A DNA stretch of 64,000 nucleotides. Origin: Planctomycetales bacterium (GTDB lineage Bacteria > Planctomycetota > Planctomycetia > Planctomycetales > Planctomycetaceae). Below, one piece after another: positions 56,379-64,000 of the stretch; positions within the stretch are counted from its first letter, which is position 1; each line of letters starts with the position of its first letter. The notes below the pieces were generated by a model. The model was not told the DNA's origin. It saw only the letters and a list, made by a program, of their open reading frames with translations, and did not search any database. Both the position numbers and the translations under genes were made by a program. The stretch lies in contig JAPLOA010000076.1 in the NCBI GenBank assembly GCA_026400835.1, positions 124,001-188,000 of the forward strand, read 5' to 3'.

Positions 56379-57854
56379 TCAACCTGCATGCCGATGCTGG
56401 CCCATTTGGCTTAGCCGGTTGTAGAGGGTCTTCAGCGCTATCCCAAGTTCCTTGGCCGCCTTAGGCTTGTCTCCCTGGAATTTGTCGAGCACCCTCAGAA
56501 TCAATCTCTCTTCCATTTCCCGAAGCGTGATGGGCTCTGAGTTGATAAGGTCTGCGGCAACATCGGCATGACTTGAAGTGGCTGCTGAACTACGTGCCTG
56601 CTCATAGCCAGAAGTTACACCGGAGTTGGAACTGCGGAGGATGCTGCGCGGCAAATCTTCGGGCTGAATGGTTTTTCCATCAGACAGAATGGCAGCGTGC
56701 TCAAGCACATTGGCAAGCTCTCGTACATTTCCTGACCAATGATGAGACTGCAAAAGCCGAATTGTCTCCGGCGGCAGTATTTCTGCTGGAACACTGTCGC
56801 GTTTTAAGTGCCTTGCAATCAGGTGCAGTGCCAAACTCGGAATGTCGTCAAGTCGTTCTCGTAACGGAGGTAGATAAATTTCGAACGTATTGACTCGGAA
56901 GAACAGGTCTTCGCGAAACGTCCCAGCCGCAACCATCTGCTGCAGTTCGCGATTTGTCGCGCACACGATTCGAACGTCGACATGAAAAGGTTCGTTGTCA
57001 CCAACTCTTCGAACTTCACCCGACTCCAGAAATCGCAGCAGCTTGACCTGCATGGATTTATCCAGTTCCCCAAGTTCATCAAGAAACAGAGTCCCGTGAT
57101 TCGCGACTTCAAAGAGACCGGCTCGATTTGAGTCCGCCCCGGTGAACGCACCCTTGCGATGACCAAAGAACTCACTCTCGACAAGGTTTTCCGGGATCGC
57201 ACCACAGTTGACCGCCACAAACGGCGCGTCACGACGATCACTCTGTTCATGAACGCGTCGTGCGACCATCTCTTTTCCAGTGCCGGTCTCTCCAAGAATC
57301 AGGACGGCAGAATCCGTCGGAGCGATCTTGGCGATCAGTTTGTGCACACGAGCCATCGGCGCAGAATTGCCGATGAGGTCCGAGCGGCCTTCAACTCTCT
57401 GAAGACGGCTCTCAAGAGCCAGCGTCTTATTTTCAAGTGCCTTCCGCTCGCCGATCCGATCCAGCACATTCGAAATCTCGAACAGCGACACGGGCTTCGG
57501 AAGAAAGTCATAGGCCCCCATCCGGATTGCGCGAATCGCATCGTCTCGATCACCATGTCCAGTGCTGATGACGCAGACGGTCTCCGGAGAATGCTCACGA
57601 AGATAGTCAATCACGTCCCAGCCACTGCCGCCCGGCATACGCAAATCTATAATGGCTGCATCAAAGACGTTCTTTTGAATCGCCTCAATGGCAGCCCCCG
57701 GAGATTGCCTCACCGTGGCCACATGGCCCATTCGGGGCAACTCAGACCGCATTAATTCTGCAATGGAATTCTCATCATCAACGAAGAGAACTCGCAGGCT
57801 TTGTCGTTTCCTGGTACCCACCGCCGACTCCATGGCCAAGGTACTCAGCCTCAT
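56379..57854 (-). CDS. NtrC-type sigma-54-dependent response regulator
   Basis: A 491-residue activator. A receiver domain (VLFVDDENSIAELM; phospho-acceptor Asp in IIDLRMPGGSGW; Lys in LPKPVSLFEI) is followed by an AAA+ domain with GETGTGKEMVARRVHEQSDR, the sigma-54 contact loop GAFTGAD and GTLFLDELGELDKSMQ. A Fis-type helix-turn-helix ends it (PKAAKELGIALKTLYNRLSQ). The start is ATG 57854; a GTG at 57863 and an ATG at 57833 are alternatives. No histidine kinase gene lies beside it. It is downstream of sucD on the same strand, 180 bases away. Targets are unknown. Confidence 0.94.
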   Translation of the reverse strand: MRLSTLAMESAVGTRKRQSLRVLFVDDENSIAELMRSELPRMGHVATVRQSPGAAIEAIQKNVFDAAIIDLRMPGGSGWDVIDYLREHSPETVCVISTGHGDRDDAIRAIRMGAYDFLPKPVSLFEISNVLDRIGERKALENKTLALESRLQRVEGRSDLIGNSAPMARVHKLIAKIAPTDSAVLILGETGTGKEMVARRVHEQSDRRDAPFVAVNCGAIPENLVESEFFGHRKGAFTGADSNRAGLFEVANHGTLFLDELGELDKSMQVKLLRFLESGEVRRVGDNEPFHVDVRIVCATNRELQQMVAAGTFREDLFFRVNTFEIYLPPLRERLDDIPSLALHLIARHLKRDSVPAEILPPETIRLLQSHHWSGNVRELANVLEHAAILSDGKTIQPEDLPRSILRSSNSGVTSGYEQARSSAATSSHADVAADLINSEPITLREMEERLILRVLDKFQGDKPKAAKELGIALKTLYNRLSQMGQHRHAG

Positions 57855-58035
57855 GCTGAGCACAGTCTATTGCGCAAAACAGCCTTCAAAAGGAGAGCCC
57901 TTGAAGACGCATTTCCCAGTGTTTCTGCCAGACATCCGGCAAAAAGCACCGATGAGAGAAGCCTATGGTGTATCAGAAAACCAATCCGACAGCAACGTGG
58001 GTTTGCTGCGAGATACTCAGCTCTCCAGCGACTGT

Positions 58036-58932
58036 TTATGCCTTCTGCATCGCCTTTTTCATAGCGTCGCCCATCCCACCGGGACTGTCGGAAACGATCA
58101 CCCCGGCTGCTCGCAAAGCCGCCATTTTCTCGGCTGCACCCCCACCGCCCCCAGAGATAATCGCCCCTGCATGTCCCATCCGCTTACCCGGAGGGGCTGT
58201 CTGGCCCGCGATAAACCCAGCAACAGGCTTCGCAACATGAGACTTGATGTACTCGGCCGCCAACTGCTCTGCACTTCCCCCAATTTCTCCGATCACGAGG
58301 ATCCCCTCTGTGCCCGGATCATTCTGAAACATCTCAAGCAGTTCGATATAATTTGTGCCGTTAATTGGATCGCCACCAATCCCAACCGCCGTACTCTGAC
58401 CAAGTCCTACGCGCCCTAACTGCCAGGCGGCCTCATAGGTCAAAGTCCCACTCTTGCTGATAATCCCAATCGTCCCCGGCTTGTGAATATATCCGGGCAT
58501 GATTCCAATCTTGGCGATGCCTGGAGTAATCACTCCCGGGCAGTTCGGGCCAATCAATCTTGATTTCGACCCGGCCATCCCACGCTTTACTCGCAGCATG
58601 TCCATCACCGGAATGCCTTCGGTAATGGCCACGATCAGTTCCATCCCGGCATCCGCAGCTTCCAGAATCGCGTCTGCACAAAACGGAGGAGGAACGAACA
58701 CCATGGATGTGTTCGCGCCAGTTTTCTCTTTGGCGTCCCGCACGGAATTGAAGACCGGAAAACCGTCGACCGTGGTTCCACCCTTCCCCGGCGTGACCCC
58801 ACCGACGAACACATCAACCCCCGGCTGACACTCCGCCGCATAAGCTCGGCATTGCTGACTATGGAACAAGCCGGAGTTGCCCGTGATCCCCTGAGTGATC
58901 ACTCGCGTCGATTTGGAAACAAGAATACTCAT
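58036..58932 (-). CDS. sucD: Succinyl-CoA ligase alpha subunit
   Basis: A 298-residue subunit of the TCA-cycle enzyme that makes ATP or GTP from succinyl-CoA. Rossmann CoA-binding part begins with [20 protein letters not shown]. The active-site histidine is in [28 protein letters not shown] and [16 protein letters not shown] are family blocks. It follows sucC by 152 bases on the same strand; both are needed for the heterotetramer. Confidence 0.97.
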   Translation of the reverse strand: MSILVSKSTRVITQGITGNSGLFHSQQCRAYAAECQPGVDVFVGGVTPGKGGTTVDGFPVFNSVRDAKEKTGANTSMVFVPPPFCADAILEAADAGMELIVAITEGIPVMDMLRVKRGMAGSKSRLIGPNCPGVITPGIAKIGIMPGYIHKPGTIGIISKSGTLTYEAAWQLGRVGLGQSTAVGIGGDPINGTNYIELLEMFQNDPGTEGILVIGEIGGSAEQLAAEYIKSHVAKPVAGFIAGQTAPPGKRMGHAGAIISGGGGGAAEKMAALRAAGVIVSDSPGGMGDAMKKAMQKA

Positions 58933-59084
58933 CGGTTTGAATTCACCAGTTTGAGATCTGAGATCAGGACTGCATTACTGACGATTTCATCGCCAGCAAC
59001 ACAACTTCTACGGGCTAAACAATTGCACTCGAAGACATTGCTGAAGAACCCGGGCAATCAACTCGCCGAATCCCCCTCACGGCA

Positions 59085-60272
59085 CTACGCACCAAGCGAC
59101 TTAACCACTTTCTGAGCAGCATCCGCCAGATCGGTTGCGGAAATAATATCGCGACCACTGGCCTTCAGCATTTCCCGGGCAATTTCCACATTCGTGCCTT
59201 CAAGTCGCACGACAAGCGGAACGTTGAAACCAACCTTCTCATAGGCGTTAAGAAGAGCCGACACAATGATGTCACACTTCATAATGCCACCAAAGATGTT
59301 GACCAGAACGGCCTTCACGTTCTTGTCTGCAAGGATGATGCGAAACGCTTCGGTCACCTGATCTTCATTGGCCCCGCCGCCTACATCAAGAAAATTGGCC
59401 GGCTCACCGCCATGCAACTTGATCAGGTCCATCGTGCTCATCGCAAGACCAGCCCCGTTGACAAGGCAGCCAATATTACCATTCAGCTTAACGTAGCTTA
59501 AGCCCGTATCAGCGGCTCGCACTTCGGCCGGATCCTCCTCAGAAAGATCTCTTAAAGCGACGACATCTTTATGGCGGAACAGTGCGTTATCATCAAATGT
59601 GACCTTGCCATCGAGAGCAAGCAACTGGCTGTCTTCGGTCAGGATCAACGGATTGATTTCGACCATACTGCAGTCGTAGGCCACAAAGAACTTGCAGATC
59701 TGAGGCAAGAACTTTTCGGCATTGCGCACACCTATGGCATCAAACCCCAACGCATAGGCCATCTTGCGAGCCTGATAGGGATAAAGCCCCGCGACCGCAT
59801 CAAACGGTTCAGCGATGATCTTTTCCGGCGAATGCCTGGCAACCTCCTCAATGTCCATCCCACCCTCGGAAGACATGATCAGCACTGGCCCGCCGACTTC
59901 GCGATCGACAACAATTCCCAGATAAAGCTCGCGAGCAATCTTCAGACCCTGCTCGACAAACAGCGTGTTCACCTGTTTGCCGTCGTCACCGGTCTGAATC
60001 GTAACAAGGGTGCTGCCCAGCATGCGATTTGCGTTCTCTGCAGCCTCTGCAGCAGATTTCACCAGCACGACACCACGCTGGGTCGGGTGCTCTTTGAATG
60101 TCCCTTTCCCTCTCCCGCCCGCATGGATCTGCGATTTCACAACGGCAATCGGCCCGCCGAGCGTTGTGAATGCAGCCGCCGCTTCTTCAGCAGACTTCGC
60201 CACAATACCCTGAGGAACTGGCACCCCAGCAGCCTTAAAGAGCTGCTTGGCCTGATATTCATGAATCTTCAT
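59085..60272 (-). CDS. sucC: Succinyl-CoA ligase beta subunit
   Basis: A 395-residue ATP-grasp subunit. The start at 60272 ([20 protein letters not shown]) matches the family N-terminus. [18 protein letters not shown] is the nucleotide-binding region, [20 protein letters not shown] carries metal ligands, and [30 protein letters not shown] are CoA-side blocks. Length equals typical SucC (388). It precedes sucD, giving the usual sucCD order. Confidence 0.97.
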   Translation of the reverse strand: MKIHEYQAKQLFKAAGVPVPQGIVAKSAEEAAAAFTTLGGPIAVVKSQIHAGGRGKGTFKEHPTQRGVVLVKSAAEAAENANRMLGSTLVTIQTGDDGKQVNTLFVEQGLKIARELYLGIVVDREVGGPVLIMSSEGGMDIEEVARHSPEKIIAEPFDAVAGLYPYQARKMAYALGFDAIGVRNAEKFLPQICKFFVAYDCSMVEINPLILTEDSQLLALDGKVTFDDNALFRHKDVVALRDLSEEDPAEVRAADTGLSYVKLNGNIGCLVNGAGLAMSTMDLIKLHGGEPANFLDVGGGANEDQVTEAFRIILADKNVKAVLVNIFGGIMKCDIIVSALLNAYEKVGFNVPLVVRLEGTNVEIAREMLKASGRDIISATDLADAAQKVVKSLGA

Positions 60273-60507
60273 GGAGCACAATCACGTTCAGGAATAATGA
60301 AAAAGTTTTCTCGCAACCATCATTGACCATTCTCCGCATTTCTGAGGAGTCCGGCTCTCTAACAGCGGACCAGACTATAACGGGCCTGATTGTCTTCTTC
60401 GAGGAAGGCGGTCCCGCCACCCGGGATTTCCTGAAAATTTGCTACCGCTGAACGCTCCAAATTTATGCAGAAACGCGTCGACATTGGGCACTCGCCAACG
60501 TCCCGGA

Positions 60508-63282
60508 CTATTCATCATCCCCATCGTCATCACCCAGATCGACTTCCTCGTCGTCTTCAGGATCCTCGAGCAGCGGTAATCCGAAGTGAGTCTCCACCAT
60601 CTCGGCAATCTGACAGAGCCTCCCCGTAACACGCGCCTGCATCGGTGGAAGCGCGTTCCCGATCGAGTCGGCCGCTTCGTAGAGCTCAAACGGATTTTCC
60701 CCGTCGGGAATCGCCTTTAACAGGTAGTCGGCAACGCTGATGTCTGCACAAGCATGGTCAAACGGATACAAAATGCCTTCGAAGGACTCGCGCAAATGAA
60801 GAATGTGGTTTTTCATCTCTGCCATGCGATCCGTGATTTGCGATATCAATTGAGGATTGTCATTGCTTTCACTCAACAGAGAAAGCAGCTTTCCCATCGC
60901 AATCTGAGCATCCCGTATCACCAGAAGCTGCCCGAGTCTTTCGTTCACATGGTTAAACAGAGCCAACAATTGATCCAGCTCAGGGACGGTCGCCCCCTGC
61001 CCGTCCAGAACTTCACGGACCTGCGGCGTCCGCGCGAGCTGCAGCGCTGCGTACAGTCGATCGGCTGCGGCATCTTCAAAAGGAACCAGCTTCGGCTCCA
61101 GCTTTCCAATTCGCCTCTCAGCAGTATCGCGAGCATTCCGAACTTCATCACGACTTGTCAGAGGAATCGAGAAATCCTTCCGACGCACACGAAGGCCTGA
61201 CTTCAGCAGAATATCGGCAAGGCCAATCTCGATCAGCTCGGTATCAACAGCGTCATATTTCTTCCAGACCTCTGCGTACTCTTCTGCTGCCGCAAGCATT
61301 GCAGCCCGCTGCTTTTCCATCAATGCAAGCGTATCCGAAGGACGGCCAGTCGCTTTGAATGCAATGGTCGGGGTTGGCATCGGGCGATACCATGCCACAT
61401 GCCCCTGAAAAAATCGCCGCAGTGCCTTCCAGGCATCCTGCTGTTGCTTCTGCATCTCCATCAACTTATCAACCGGATGAAGATCGGACTTCTTCAACTC
61501 AGCGCCAAAGATCTCTTTGTAGTAATCCCACGTTACAGCGCGAGAAAGAAAATCGAATCGCCGAAAGAGATGCGCGGCCGGTAGTCGCAGCGTGAAGATT
61601 CCTTCTGTGTTTTCTTTGGCGGCACTCGCCATACGTTCCGGATCGGCGGGATGCGTATCAAACAAGCCGGTTTTCGATTCCAGTATCTTCTCATCAATCT
61701 TTGCATGCACCTTTTCCGGCAACTGATCCACATTCAGAAGGATCAGCTTCGGGAGGTTATCTCCCAGTCGACCTTCGCGGTAGAAATTCCCCAGATCAGA
61801 CAATGCGCCTCGATAAGCAACGCCCAGAACTGCAAGCTGTCGAGCTGTCGTGGCAAATGTTCGGCTGCCAGCCAGTCGAGCTTCATGGCGGTCAGCATCA
61901 AACTCCATTTGCCGCAACAGAATGCCGCTGACAAAATGCCCGATAATCATGAGAACCCAGAGCACAATTCGAGTGAGCCAGATTCCGAATCTCGTGAGGT
62001 ACAACAGCCAGCCGATACGGATATCAAGACTTCCAGACAGATCTGCCAGCTTCTCATCCCACGCGTCGCGTTCGTAAACAACGCGAGTGAACCAGTAGCT
62101 GATCGAACGAATCAGATAGCTGAGCCGCATCCCGGCTCCCTGCGCGAAATGACCGAACTCGTGGGCAAGAACACCGCCGAACTGTCGCATGGTCAAACCG
62201 GCAACCAGCGGCATTCCAAGAGTCAGCACAAGATCATTTCCAGCCATGCTGAGAATTCCACGATTAAAACTGGCACTGGCGTTGATGTTGCAGTCGATGT
62301 CAATCCGCTGAGGACGAGGAGAGTTGACGGCTTTGCAGATCCGATCCACGAACTCAAACAGCAATGGCTCATCTTCGGGCTTCAGAGTTCGTCGCCCGGA
62401 ATCCGTCGCTGGCTTTGAAAACAACGGTTTGATCATGAACAACACAAGTCCCACGCCAGCAACAATCGGAGCCAGATAGGCGAGGAAGGCCAACACCACC
62501 GCTCGCCCCGCGTTACGTCCCGAACCAACTCCGCTTGCGGCGGAAATCATTCCGGTGTGATTCACAGCGTGGTACCAAACCAACCAGCCAACCGCACCAA
62601 TCAGAGCAACATAAATCAGCGGCAACATGACCATGAAAAATGAAACCAGCACAATTCCGAATCGATAGCCACCAGAAACTGGCACCGGCGCAATTTTCGG
62701 ATGAGTGAACGCGGCGAAAACTTTCCGCCGGATCGTTTCAGAATCCTCCGGTGGAGTTGACAGCGTAGCCGCCGTGTGACGCAACGCATCAGCCTGTACA
62801 TCGCGAGGTCCGGCAACAACTCGTGCTCGCACAGCCCCTGCACCTGATGCCGCCGAAGCTACACTTGAACCAGCCGGACTCGCCACCGCCTGAACAGGCT
62901 TAGCGTTCTGAATCGAGGCCTGAATTACGATAGACGGATCTGCAGGTTCGGAGTCGGTAATTCGACGAGCGCGGCGGATCACTGGCGCGGCAGACTCCGC
63001 AGGACGCGGAGAGGCACCTGCATTTGTGGGCTCGGATATTATCGCTCCTCTGCTGTCCGGGTTTTCTCTGACGGGTGCTGGTGAGATCTTGCCGCCGGCA
63101 GCACGATCTGTAGCCGGAGCTTTCCCGGTCGTCGCGCCTGTGCTGTTATGAGATTCGAGTCCGTTAACTTCGGGCACTGTAATCACGCCCTGACACTTCA
63201 CGCAGCGGATACGCTTTCCGCTAAGAGCATCCTTAACGGAAAATCTTGCCTCACATTGCTGACAATTGATGACAATTGCCAC
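60508..63282 (-). CDS. M48-family metalloprotease with N-terminal zinc ribbon
   Basis: A 924-residue membrane protein. The GTG at 63282 is chosen because GGAG lies 7 bases upstream. Residues 6-35 are a zinc ribbon of MJ0042 type (CQQCEARF..., CVKCQG). A low-complexity stretch reaches about 190. Two membrane segments (GIVLVSFFMVMLPLIYVALI; RAVVLAFLAYLAPIVAGVGL) precede the protease part with HEFGH and a downstream EFDADRHEA third ligand, as in HtpX/Ste24 proteins. The C-terminal 350 residues are helical, ending in an acidic tail (EDDEEVDLGDDDGDDE). Family knowledge: M48 proteases degrade damaged membrane proteins. The zinc ribbon fusion is unusual. Confidence 0.88.
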   Translation of the reverse strand: MAIVINCQQCEARFSVKDALSGKRIRCVKCQGVITVPEVNGLESHNSTGATTGKAPATDRAAGGKISPAPVRENPDSRGAIISEPTNAGASPRPAESAAPVIRRARRITDSEPADPSIVIQASIQNAKPVQAVASPAGSSVASAASGAGAVRARVVAGPRDVQADALRHTAATLSTPPEDSETIRRKVFAAFTHPKIAPVPVSGGYRFGIVLVSFFMVMLPLIYVALIGAVGWLVWYHAVNHTGMISAASGVGSGRNAGRAVVLAFLAYLAPIVAGVGLVLFMIKPLFSKPATDSGRRTLKPEDEPLLFEFVDRICKAVNSPRPQRIDIDCNINASASFNRGILSMAGNDLVLTLGMPLVAGLTMRQFGGVLAHEFGHFAQGAGMRLSYLIRSISYWFTRVVYERDAWDEKLADLSGSLDIRIGWLLYLTRFGIWLTRIVLWVLMIIGHFVSGILLRQMEFDADRHEARLAGSRTFATTARQLAVLGVAYRGALSDLGNFYREGRLGDNLPKLILLNVDQLPEKVHAKIDEKILESKTGLFDTHPADPERMASAAKENTEGIFTLRLPAAHLFRRFDFLSRAVTWDYYKEIFGAELKKSDLHPVDKLMEMQKQQQDAWKALRRFFQGHVAWYRPMPTPTIAFKATGRPSDTLALMEKQRAAMLAAAEEYAEVWKKYDAVDTELIEIGLADILLKSGLRVRRKDFSIPLTSRDEVRNARDTAERRIGKLEPKLVPFEDAAADRLYAALQLARTPQVREVLDGQGATVPELDQLLALFNHVNERLGQLLVIRDAQIAMGKLLSLLSESNDNPQLISQITDRMAEMKNHILHLRESFEGILYPFDHACADISVADYLLKAIPDGENPFELYEAADSIGNALPPMQARVTGRLCQIAEMVETHFGLPLLEDPEDDEEVDLGDDDGDDE

Positions 63283-63533
63283 TGCCAAACTCCTGCTGCG
63301 CTCTCATTGCGGTGCGTCTACCTGCCCAAAGCTTCCTGATATTCTCGCAGTGTTATGAAAGGAAACCGATAAATCCAGCCACACCAGCACTCCCACCTAA
63401 CATCCCAGTTTCCCTACACCCCCATGCGATCCGCCTGAACACAGGTAATACTGCTCTTGGCCCGATTTTCAGTGGCTCTTATCCTACTGCATGGTAAAGA
63501 CCGTTTCTGTCGTCCGGCATGGAAGCCGAATTA

Positions 63534-63938
63534 ATGATGTCGCGCCCGGTACTCCTGCTATTGCTCCTCACAGCCGTGATGCAAACCGGCTGCGTGCATC
63601 GGCGCGTCACGGTGAACTCCTATCCTCAGGGAGCACTGGTCAAAGTTGATGGCCGCGATATCGGCTACACGCCGGCTTCATTTGACTTCACGTGGTACGG
63701 AACTCGAGAAGTCCAGCTCCTGATGGACGGTTATGAAACTCGCACGGAGCACGTTGACATCAATGCTCCGTGGTATCAGAAGTTTCCGTTCGATTTTGCC
63801 AGCGACAACTTTCTCGGCAAGCATGTGACCGACCATCGTCAGTTTACGTTTCAGCTTGAGCCCAAGAAAATTGGTCAGTCCAGTGATGTCCTGCAACGAG
63901 CAGGCTCGCTGAGAAGTGAAGCTCTGCACGGTCAGTAG
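63534..63938 (+). CDS. PEGA-domain putative lipoprotein
   Basis: A 134-residue exported protein. The ATG at 63534 has GGAAG 9 bases upstream; an in-frame ATG at 63519 is less well placed. A signal (SRPVLLLLLLTAVMQTGC) with a lipobox-like Cys is followed by a PEGA domain (VTVNSYPQGALVKVDGRDIG; DGYETRTEHVDI). PEGA modules are thought to be surface or envelope binding domains. No partner gene is visible before the window's end. Confidence 0.85.
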   Translation: MMSRPVLLLLLLTAVMQTGCVHRRVTVNSYPQGALVKVDGRDIGYTPASFDFTWYGTREVQLLMDGYETRTEHVDINAPWYQKFPFDFASDNFLGKHVTDHRQFTFQLEPKKIGQSSDVLQRAGSLRSEALHGQ

Positions 63939-64000
63939 ACAGGCCGTTGCATTTCGTGCCCCTGTCGCCATGCGTTGCCTGACCGGATTCCAGAACAGAT

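Overview
The window looks like chromosome from a planctomycete (Planctomycetota, probably the Planctomycetaceae group). The evidence is the gene families: a PSCyt1/DUF1549/DUF1553 protein, two DUF1501 proteins, an NPCBM domain protein, a Ser/Thr kinase, ExbB/ExbD proteins, a MEKHLA protein, a PQQ propeller protein and several large secreted proteins of planctomycetal style. Base composition is moderate. No rRNA, tRNA, CRISPR array or intact insertion sequence was seen. All calls come from reading the sequence; no database search was run.

Layout. 0-3.4 kb (minus): a three-gene run with a TPR-like/Gln-rich protein, an NPCBM protein and a Deg-type serine protease cut by the left edge. 3.7-14.9 kb (plus): a seven-gene run with a TonB-like single-pass protein, ExbB, ExbD, a Ser/Thr kinase fused to a second ExbD domain, a membrane-anchored PQQ propeller protein, a secreted TPR plus solute-binding (SBP_5-like) protein and a further secreted protein. 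I read this as a candidate kinase-coupled, proton-motive-force-driven envelope system, and it is the most unusual locus here. 15-24.7 kb: a GT2 glycosyltransferase, acetyl-CoA synthetase with a strong terminator, a DUF1501 protein, a MEKHLA protein, an RlmL-like methyltransferase and a membrane protein with a von Willebrand-like DxSxS motif. 24.7-34.4 kb (minus): a polytopic glycosyltransferase-like protein, a Cys-rich repeat protein with HEAT-like segments, CstA, a GH20-like secreted protein and TilS. 35-40.8 kb (plus): RNase Y and a 1329-residue protein of unknown function.

40.9-48.2 kb looks acquired. It holds an ECF sigma factor, a FecR/LamG anti-sigma-like protein, a PSCyt1 protein and a DUF1501 protein, in translationally coupled order. 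It is bracketed by a truncated LamG/DUF1080-like gene end on the left and by an orphan signal peptide plus a frameshifted IS630-type transposase fragment on the right. Short low-complexity purine or pyrimidine tracts sit in frame inside its genes.

48.3-63.9 kb: an actin-like ATPase coupled to an SLBB-like membrane protein, Rho with a very long Arg-rich repeat extension, a gene-poor 1.5 kb stretch, a LexA homologue that lacks its self-cleavage residues, an NtrC-type regulator, SucD and SucC, a zinc-ribbon M48 protease and a PEGA lipoprotein. Core metabolism (Acs, SucCD), RNA functions (RNase Y, Rho, TilS, RlmL) and SOS-type regulation are therefore interleaved with envelope genes of largely unknown role.
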